A DNA stretch of 64,000 nt from JARRKC01 sp963723965. Lineage in GTDB: Bacteria > Acidobacteriota > UBA6911 > RPQK01 > JAPXNP01. Numbering within the stretch: position 1 is the stretch's first letter; the number at the start of each line of letters is the position of its first letter. Position numbers and translations under genes: made by a program. The DNA is taken from NCBI GenBank assembly GCA_963723965.1, contig CAVRSV010000006.1:259770-323769 (forward strand), read 5' to 3'. Below, in pieces: positions 58,533-64,000 of the stretch. The notes beneath the pieces are model-generated. The model did no database searches. It had not been told where the DNA came from and worked only from the letters and a program-made list of their open reading frames with translations.

Positions 58533-60647
58533 TCAGCATCCGTAGACCTCCGCTACGGCCCGAAGTTGGGAGTTCGAACCGAAGATGAGGTCGACGCGGG
58601 TGCCGGTCCATTTGAGTTCGCCCGTCGTGCGGTCCCGCCCCTCGAAGACGTCGCCGTCCTCCGCGGTCGGCTTCCACTGCGTGCCCATGTCGAGCAGATT
58701 GACGAAGAAGTCGTTGGTAAGCTTTTCCGGCCGCTTCGTGAAGACGCCGTGCCGGGACTTTCCGAAGTTGGCATCAAGGACACGCATGCCGCCCACTAGA
58801 ACCGTCATCTCGGGAGCGGTCAGCGTCAGCAACTGCGCACGATCCAAAAGCAGTTCCTCCGCCGACACAGCATACTTGGCTTTGAGGAAGTTCCGGAAGC
58901 CATCCGCCGCCGGTTCGAGGACCGCAAAGGTGTCCACGTCGGTCTGCTCTTGGGACGCGTCCGTGCGACCCGGCGCGAAAGGAACCGTCACATCGTGACC
59001 GGCATTTTTCGCGGCTTGCTCGACGGCTGCGCATCCACCCAGGACGATCAGGTCTGCGAGCGAAACTTTCTTCCCGCCTGACTGCGTGCTGTTGAACGCC
59101 TTCTGAATTCCCTCGAGGGTCTGAAGCACTCCCGCCAGTTGGGCAGGTTCGCTGGCGACCCAGTCCTTTTGCGGCGCCAGGCGGATACGGGCACCGTTTG
59201 CGCCGCCGCGTTTGTCGGAGCCACGGAAAGTCGAGGCCGAGGCCCAGGCCGTCGAGACCAGCTCCGGAATCGACAGCCCCGAGGCCAGGATTTTGGCCTT
59301 GAGCTCCGCGATGTCCTTCTCACCGATCAGTTCATGATCGACCTTGGGGACGGGATCCTGCCACAGCAGTTCTTCGTCGGGAACCTCCGGGCCGAGATAG
59401 CGCGAGCGAGGACCCATGTCGCGGTGCGTCAGCTTGAACCACGCCCGGGCAAAGGCATCCGCTAATTCTTCCGGATTCTCGTAGAAGTGTCGCGAGATCT
59501 TTTCGTAAGCCGGGTCGAACCGCAGCGAGAGGTCCGTGGTCAGCATGGCGGGCGCACGGTGTTTGGACGGGTCGTGCGCATACGGCACGGTACCCTCGCC
59601 GGCGCCACCCTTGGGAGTCCACTGATAGGCACCGGCCGGGCTCTTGGTGAGCTCCCATTCATAGCCGAACAGGTTCTCGAAGAAGTTGTTGCTCCATTTC
59701 GTCGGCGTGGTGGTCCAGGTGACCTCCGGGCCGCCGCCGATCGTGTCATCGCCCTTTCCGCTGCCGAACTTGCTCCTCCAGCCCAGGCCTTGCTCCTCGA
59801 TGGGGGCGGCTTCGGGTTCGGGTCCGACCAGGGCCACATCGCCGGCGCCATGGGTCTTGCCGAAGGTGTGGCCGCCGGCAATGAGCGCGACCGTTTCGTA
59901 GTCGTTCATGGCCATGCGGGCGAAGGTCTCGCGAATATCCTTGGCCGCGGCGACCGGATCCGGATTGCCGTTCGGCCCTTCCGGGTTCACGTAGATCAGA
60001 CCCATCTGGACGGCGGCCAGAGGATTCTCGAGTTCCCGATCACCGGTGTAGCGTTTGTCGCCCAGCCACTCGGCCTCGGCCCCCCAGTAGACGTCTTCTT
60101 CAGGCTCCCAGATGTCCTCGCGCCCGCCGCCGAAGCCGAAGGTCTTGAAGCCCATCGACTCCAGGGCGCAGTTGCCGGCGAGGATCATGAGGTCGCCCCA
60201 GGAGATCTTCCTTCCGTATTTCTGCTTGATCGGCCAGAGCAGCCGGCGTGCCTTGTCGAGGTTCACATTGTCGGGCCAGCTGTTCAGAGGCGCAAAGCGT
60301 TGATTCCCGGACCCCGCACCCCCACGGCCGTCACCGATGCGGTACGTCCCCGCACCGTGCCACGCCATCCGGATGAAGAGCGGACCGTAGTGGCCGAAGT
60401 CGGCCGGCCACCACTCCTGCGAGTCGGTCATCAGCGCATAGAGGTCCTTCTTGACGGCCCCGAGATCGAGCTTCTTGAATTCCTCCGCGTAGTTGAACGC
60501 CTCCCCCATGGGATTGGCCGAGGGAGGGTTCTGGTGGAGGATCCTCAAGTTCAACTGGTTCGGCCACCAGTCCCGGTTCGACGGGCCTCTGCCGGCCGAG
60601 TGGGTGAGAGTACCGCCCGTTACCGGGCACTTGCTGGCTTCACTCAT
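58533..60647 (-). CDS. katG: Catalase-peroxidase KatG (C-terminal frameshift)
   Basis: 704 residues from ATG 60647, after AAGGAGTAAGCACC. It removes H2O2 by heme-dependent catalase and peroxidase activity. The distal Arg93, Trp96 and His97 sit in FIRMAWHGAG, and the proximal His is in ALIAGGHTFGKTHGAG. The C-terminal duplicated peroxidase-like domain is present. The frame stops at 58533, but one extra base after GTCTAC (about 58545) would restore DAEDSEEKFVQDFVAAWNKV and MNLDRFDLA, the normal KatG ending, to TGA 58453-58451. So the real gene may extend to 58451 if the indel is an assembly error. The divergent Fur-family gene likely regulates it. Confidence 0.93.
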   Translation of the reverse strand: MSEASKCPVTGGTLTHSAGRGPSNRDWWPNQLNLRILHQNPPSANPMGEAFNYAEEFKKLDLGAVKKDLYALMTDSQEWWPADFGHYGPLFIRMAWHGAGTYRIGDGRGGAGSGNQRFAPLNSWPDNVNLDKARRLLWPIKQKYGRKISWGDLMILAGNCALESMGFKTFGFGGGREDIWEPEEDVYWGAEAEWLGDKRYTGDRELENPLAAVQMGLIYVNPEGPNGNPDPVAAAKDIRETFARMAMNDYETVALIAGGHTFGKTHGAGDVALVGPEPEAAPIEEQGLGWRSKFGSGKGDDTIGGGPEVTWTTTPTKWSNNFFENLFGYEWELTKSPAGAYQWTPKGGAGEGTVPYAHDPSKHRAPAMLTTDLSLRFDPAYEKISRHFYENPEELADAFARAWFKLTHRDMGPRSRYLGPEVPDEELLWQDPVPKVDHELIGEKDIAELKAKILASGLSIPELVSTAWASASTFRGSDKRGGANGARIRLAPQKDWVASEPAQLAGVLQTLEGIQKAFNSTQSGGKKVSLADLIVLGGCAAVEQAAKNAGHDVTVPFAPGRTDASQEQTDVDTFAVLEPAADGFRNFLKAKYAVSAEELLLDRAQLLTLTAPEMTVLVGGMRVLDANFGKSRHGVFTKRPEKLTNDFFVNLLDMGTQWKPTAEDGDVFEGRDRTTGELKWTGTRVDLIFGSNSQLRAVAEVYGC

Positions 60648-60760
60648 GGTGCTTACTCCTTACCTTGCGGTTGAACGGTTCAACGAGGTTTCTCTCTTGG
60701 CCTGGTTCCCCCCTGACTGATCGGGGACTCCAGGTTGGTCTTGAAAGACTTGATGGCCAT

Positions 60761-60829
60761 TCTAAATTAGATGATAGTCAGTATCAAGTAATATGGACAC
60801 TTGACACATTAGCGACCTGTCGCCAGAAT
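60761..60829 (+). promoter_or_regulatory. katG/fur-type divergent control region
   Basis: The 194-bp gap between katG and the regulator is AT-rich. TTGACA (60801-60806) and CAGAAT (60824-60829) are 17 nt apart, a plausible promoter for the regulator. TCTAAATTAGA (60761-60771) is a perfect 11-bp palindrome, and GATA-N5-TATC follows at about 60772-60784. These are candidate peroxide-responsive operator elements for the Fur/PerR protein. The ATG is only 12 bp beyond the -10, so the leader would be very short. Confidence 0.45.
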
Positions 60830-60841
60830 GGAATCGTGGAG

Positions 60842-61273
60842 ATGACCCATTCCTTCGAAGCACTCCTGGACAAGGCCAGGGCATCGGGAATACGTCTCAC
60901 GCCCCAGCGGATGGAGCTCTTACGCGCTCTGAGCGAGACGACCGAGCATCCGACGGCGGATGACCTTTACCGTCACGTCAAGCGTATCCTGCCGTCGGTC
61001 ACGCAGGCAACCATTCACCGGAATCTCCAGGAACTGGTCAAGGCCGGATTGATTGCGACCCTGGAGCGGACAGGGCGTCCGACGCAATATGATCCGACCG
61101 CCGACGACCACCATCATTTCGTCTGCCGCCGGTGCGGACGCATCTTCGATGTCTATCTGAGCCATTCCGAATACCGGATCGACCGAGAGAAGTCCGAGTT
61201 GGGCGACGCCTCGATCGACCGGTTCGAGATTCACTTCGACGGGATCTGCACCGACTGTCTCACGGCCCGGTGA
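60842..61273 (+). CDS. Fur family regulator, PerR-like
   Basis: 143 residues from ATG 60842. The DNA-binding part is GIRLTPQRMELLRALSETTE with HPTADDLYRHVKRILPSVTQ and ATIHRNLQELVKAGLIA. The metal-binding part has DDHHHFVCRRCGRIFDV and C-x2-C pairs CRRC and CTDC for structural zinc. Being divergent from katG, it is most likely a peroxide sensor (PerR-type) that represses katG, but a general Fur/Zur role cannot be excluded from sequence alone. Confidence 0.92.
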   Translation: MTHSFEALLDKARASGIRLTPQRMELLRALSETTEHPTADDLYRHVKRILPSVTQATIHRNLQELVKAGLIATLERTGRPTQYDPTADDHHHFVCRRCGRIFDVYLSHSEYRIDREKSELGDASIDRFEIHFDGICTDCLTAR

Positions 61274-61314
61274 GGAGAAGACACGGATGGGGTGATTCCG
61301 TGTGAGCCGGTCCC

Positions 61315-61386
61315 ATAAGTGACACGCACGAAACTCAGTCGTAAGTAGCCATGAACAAAGGATTGTGATGCCAGTGTGGCACTTAT
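61315..61386 (+). repeat. Interspersed repeat, copy F
   Basis: ATAAGTGACACGCACGAAAC...GTGTGGCACTTAT, with internal TCGTAAGTAGCC and GAACAAAGG. The terminal arms are shorter (about 9 bp paired) but the left core matches A, C and D. It lies 41 bp after the Fur-family stop in the same orientation. Confidence 0.75.
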
Positions 61387-61500
61387 CAGCGAAATTCCGC
61401 CGGTTGAACGCTCCACGAGGGGACCCTCGCCTGGGCCCCCAATCGATTTGCAGCAAATCAGGCAGAGCGGTCCTCAATGGTGATCCGCCGTGATTCTGCA

Positions 61501-61574
61501 GAAAGGTGCCAGACTCACCCACACTCCCTTTATTTACAGTAACTTAGCAGCCCGATCCGTGCGTGTCACCAATT
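61501..61574 (-). repeat. Interspersed repeat, copy G
   Basis: On the minus strand: AATTGGTGACACGCACGGAT...GAGTCTGGCACCTTTC. It is in inverted orientation to copy F, 114 bp away, so F and G form an inverted pair. It does not follow a gene end; the next gene (61606) starts just to its right. Confidence 0.75.
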
Positions 61575-61605
61575 GATCAGCGGCCAACCGTCGGAACAAG
61601 CTAGA

Positions 61606-62343
61606 ATGAACTTCGCAATGAGAAAAGACGCCCGATCGGAAAAGGTTGCCGGCAGATCGAACACTGGGAGCTCGAGATCGCCGGAGATCGTCGTGTTCTC
61701 GATCTTGCGGGACTCGGTCTGCGACGAGTGCGGGGAGGAACTCGGCGGAGGGCAATTCCTCCGACTGGAAGACAAGAGGCCTCTGTGTCTGAAGTGTGCT
61801 GATCTGTCTCATCTCGTCTATCTGCCTGCAGGCGATGCCGCGCTGACGCGGCGAGCGAGTCGCCACTCCGGTCTTCGCGCCGTCGTGGTTCGCTTCAGCC
61901 GCAACCGCAACCGCTACGAACGGCGGGGAATCCTGGTCGAGGAGGAAGCTCTGGCACAGGCCGAGAGGGAGTGCTTCGAAGACGCGGACGCCCGGCGGCT
62001 GGCCCGAAAGCGGGCTGCCGAACGGCGAAAACAACTAAATGCGAAGTACGTGGCCTCGTTTGCCAGTCGCGTGGGAGAGCTCTTCCCCGGGTGTCCCGCC
62101 GCCGAACGTCGGGCGATTGCCGAGCATGCCTGCCTGAAGCATTCCGGTCGCGTCGGCAGATCCGCGGCGGCAAAGGAACTCCGGGAGGAAGCGGTCGAAC
62201 TGGCGGTGAGGGCCCACATCCGCCATCGACACACCGCTTACGACACGCTTCTCCAGCAGGGAATCCCACGGGAGGAGGCCCGCAGATACGTCGTCTCCGA
62301 AACCAAATCGAAGATCCAAAGCTGGCGTCATCCGAATGCCTGA
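61606..62343 (+). CDS. DUF2293 domain protein with zinc-ribbon-like N-terminus
   Basis: 245 residues from ATG 61606. The N-terminal half carries CDECGEELGGG and PLCLKCADL, two CxxC pairs likely to bind zinc. The middle has a helical, charged stretch (ARRLARKRAAERRKQLN), and the end has the DUF2293 signature (VGELFPGCPAAERRAIAEHA, VELAVRAHIRHRHTAYDTLL). Function is unknown; the charged helices suggest nucleic-acid binding. Repeat G lies just upstream. Confidence 0.85.
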   Translation: MNFAMRKDARSEKVAGRSNTGSSRSPEIVVFSILRDSVCDECGEELGGGQFLRLEDKRPLCLKCADLSHLVYLPAGDAALTRRASRHSGLRAVVVRFSRNRNRYERRGILVEEEALAQAERECFEDADARRLARKRAAERRKQLNAKYVASFASRVGELFPGCPAAERRAIAEHACLKHSGRVGRSAAAKELREEAVELAVRAHIRHRHTAYDTLLQQGIPREEARRYVVSETKSKIQSWRHPNA

Positions 62344-62350
62344 ACGCTGG

Positions 62351-62469
62351 TGAGGACCGGTCCGCTCCTCGATCACGTGCACGACATCACTGTATTGAGC
62401 GAGCGTCCGGTCGGCAGTCACGAGGATCAAGGGTTCCCCGCCTGCGCAATCAGCATCAGCGACCTTCAC
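62351..62469 (-). pseudogene. VapC toxin remnant
   Basis: The minus-strand frame starting at GTG 62469, overlapping the antitoxin end, encodes about 40 residues (PLILVTADRTLAQYSDVVHV) like the C-terminal end of a PIN-domain toxin, with TAD as a catalytic Asp. The rest of the PIN domain is absent. The intact Phd-like antitoxin upstream is thus probably an orphan. Confidence 0.55.
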
Positions 62470-62698
62470 ACTCGTTCAGTAAGTCTTCCGGGAGAGGTGC
62501 GTCGAAGTCCTTTGCGACGCGAACCTTCCCCTTGAGGACTCCAAACGTGATGCTCCGCTTTGGGGGCCGGAGGTGGGTGAGAAGGGCGACAGGCTTCCCG
62601 CTGCGCGCAATGGTGACATCCTCTCCTGAGGCTGCCCGATCGACGAGTCTGGAAAGATGTGTCTTGGCTTCGTACAGGTTAACCGTTGTTTTGCTCAC
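62456..62698 (-). CDS. Phd/YefM-family antitoxin
   Basis: 80 residues beginning MSKTTVNLYEAKTHLSRLVD and continuing AASGEDVTIARSGKPVALLT, which is the Phd/YefM DNA-binding fold. The tail VLKGKVRVAKDFDAPLPED is the toxin-binding segment. Its partner appears to be the truncated VapC remnant immediately downstream. Confidence 0.9.
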   Translation of the reverse strand: MSKTTVNLYEAKTHLSRLVDRAASGEDVTIARSGKPVALLTHLRPPKRSITFGVLKGKVRVAKDFDAPLPEDLLNECEGR

Positions 62699-62878
62699 TT
62701 GTCTAGATCAGACTAAGTCTAGTCCAGCATGATCCCTCGGGTCAATCGCCTTTCGATAGCCCTCTCGCGAGCACGCGGTCTAGGCCATGCGGTGGTCGGC
62801 GCAGGCGCTGCTGCGAAGTGCGATGGAGGGCCACATCTAATTGACATCTGATGCGCCGCTTTCTATCATCGGTTCATC

Positions 62879-63121
62879 ATGAGCCGGACAACGGTGGACA
62901 TCGACGATCCCATACTCGAAGAAGTCAAAGCTCTTCGTGACCGCCGAGGGACCTCTTTGGGCCGGGTGATCTCAGATTTGCTGGCTCGAGCACTCCGCGG
63001 CGTCGAGAAGCACTCCACAAAGGGGACTTTCTCCTGGATTTCCCGCTCCATGGGAGCTCGAGTGGAGATTGCTGACAAGGAAGCTGTCTACCGCATTCTG
63101 GATCAGGACTCCCCGCGATGA
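62879..63121 (+). CDS. VapB-type antitoxin
   Basis: 80 residues (MSRTTVDIDDPILEEVKALR, then GTSLGRVISDLLARAL), a CopG/Arc-like ribbon-helix-helix start with an acidic tail. The stop TGA overlaps the start of the toxin by 4 bp, which is usual for these modules. Confidence 0.9.
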   Translation: MSRTTVDIDDPILEEVKALRDRRGTSLGRVISDLLARALRGVEKHSTKGTFSWISRSMGARVEIADKEAVYRILDQDSPR

Positions 63122-63555
63122 GCTTCGCCATTGATACGAATGTGCTCCTGTACGCGTCTGATCGGGGGAGCCGACATTGGAGAACCGCTTCAGAGCTGCT
63201 GCAAGAATGGTCGACCCACGACCAACTCTTCTATCTGTGCTGGCCGGTGATCATGGGATATCTCAGGATTTCCACGCATCCGGCGGTTTTCGCCTCTCCT
63301 CTGGATCCTGGGGAAGCCGTCCAAAACATAGGGATGCTGCTGGATCTCCCGCACACGCGAGTCCTCGCGGAGGGACCACGTTTTTGGAGAACCTACCGGG
63401 AGATCACCGGCGACCTTCCGGTCAGGGGCAATCTCGTTCCGGACGCCCACATCGCCGCTTTGCTGCTGGAGCATGGAGTCCGGGAAATCGTCACCAATGA
63501 TGCCGACTTTCGCAAATTCGACTTTATCCGTGTCGTCAACCCGTTTACTGCCTGA
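63118..63555 (+). CDS. VapC-type PIN toxin
   Basis: 145 residues. PIN residues are Asp6 (FAIDTNVLLY), an acidic site in the VPDAHIAALL stretch and the Asp pair in VTNDADFRKF. TTHPAVF-type residues (ISTHPAVFASPL) are typical of this subgroup. It is a ribonuclease inhibited by VapB. It pairs with the antitoxin just upstream. Confidence 0.92.
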   Translation: MSFAIDTNVLLYASDRGSRHWRTASELLQEWSTHDQLFYLCWPVIMGYLRISTHPAVFASPLDPGEAVQNIGMLLDLPHTRVLAEGPRFWRTYREITGDLPVRGNLVPDAHIAALLLEHGVREIVTNDADFRKFDFIRVVNPFTA

Positions 63556-63616
63556 CCAGCAGCGACGCCGGGGAAGAATCGACAGCATTCAGGTTTCTTT
63601 GAGAAGATAGTCGGCC

Positions 63617-64000
63617 GTGAACCGCCCAGTGACCGAGCACAAGCAGGGGGGGCTGGCCGAACTCCCGGCCACGGCCATTTGCGGCAACGACATCACCTCT
63701 TCCTGCCTCTACGTGTCCGCCCTCGCCATCGTGCAGGCCGGCCGGTGGGCCTGGCTGGCACTCCTGATCGTGGCTGGCGTCCTGTACCTGTACCGGAAGA
63801 TCTACGGAGAGGTCGTGGGGGCCCTGCCGCTCAATGGAGGCGCCTATAACGCGCTCCTCAATACGACCAGCAAGTCGCTGGCCTCGATGGCGGCCTGCCT
63901 GACGCTTCTCTCCTACATGGCGACGGCCGTGATCTCGGCCAGCGAGGCCATGCATTACGCCCGCACTTTCTGGACGTCCATGCCGGTCATCGGCGCGACC
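63617..64000 (+). CDS. APC-family amino-acid permease (partial)
   Basis: 128 residues are inside the window and the gene continues past the right edge. GTG 63617 is the chosen start; GTG 63629 is an alternative. The N-terminal half of an APC permease is visible: ICGNDITSSCLYVSALAIV and GEVVGALPLNGGAYNALLNT, then TSKSLASMAACLTLLSYMAT with conserved Gly-rich helix-1 sequence. It probably imports amino acids or related compounds in symport with protons or sodium. Confidence 0.88.
   Translation, partial: MNRPVTEHKQGGLAELPATAICGNDITSSCLYVSALAIVQAGRWAWLALLIVAGVLYLYRKIYGEVVGALPLNGGAYNALLNTTSKSLASMAACLTLLSYMATAVISASEAMHYARTFWTSMPVIGAT

Overview
The window is about 64 kb of GC-rich DNA, and the gene set points to an Acidobacteriota genome, probably a marine or soil polysaccharide degrader. 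The pointers are an 'acidobacterial duplicated orphan permease' (ADOP) style ABC permease (50538-52988), a PadR regulator next to a permease-prefix membrane protein, DUF1080 and Tat-exported oxidoreductase/enolase proteins, three secreted sulfatases, and very large secreted beta-propeller/PKD proteins. The phylum call is an inference from gene families. I saw no rRNA, tRNA or CRISPR array.

Layout: 1-754 holds the start of an OsmC protein and, upstream of it, a thioredoxin-like gene interrupted by an in-frame TGA. The TGA is followed 16 nt later by the loop of a near-perfect hairpin, and the protein reads through as a U-P-H-C redox motif. I interpret this as an unannotated selenoprotein. 0.9-4.6 kb has a PhoX-like remnant, a hybrid histidine kinase and a decayed Ser/Thr kinase. 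4.6-24 kb carries two giant exported proteins, a GH140-like hydrolase, a small NrtS-type membrane protein, a berberine-bridge-type FAD oxidase, truA, a 5'-broken alginate-export porin, a PadR-permease fusion with a clear operator, and a metallo-beta-lactamase-fold protein.

24-39 kb is a sugar/sulfated-glycan region: two sulfatases, a TPR protein, a DUF1080 protein, two enolase-superfamily proteins (one apparently lacking a metal ligand), a Gfo/Idh/MocA oxidoreductase, a hydrolase, a methyltransferase and a VapBC pair. 39.4-43.3 kb is a complete RbsA-RbsC-RbsB-type sugar ABC operon, whose permease has an unusual extracytoplasmic insertion of about 110 residues. It probably imports sugars released by the secreted hydrolases and sulfatases.

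43.3-64 kb is mixed: small hypothetical operons, a frameshifted ECF sigma factor, a sulfotransferase, an esterase, the ADOP permease, a winged-helix-regulated membrane operon with a perfect palindromic operator, a third sulfatase, an alcohol dehydrogenase, katG divergent from a Fur/PerR regulator, and toxin-antitoxin genes ending at an amino-acid permease cut by the window edge.

A family of about 78-bp repeats with terminal inverted repeats occurs seven times between 30.3 and 61.6 kb. Five copies lie just downstream of a gene in the same orientation, and three of those overlap the gene's stop codon. Gene remnants and single-base frameshifts are common, so the region is either decaying or contains some assembly indels.
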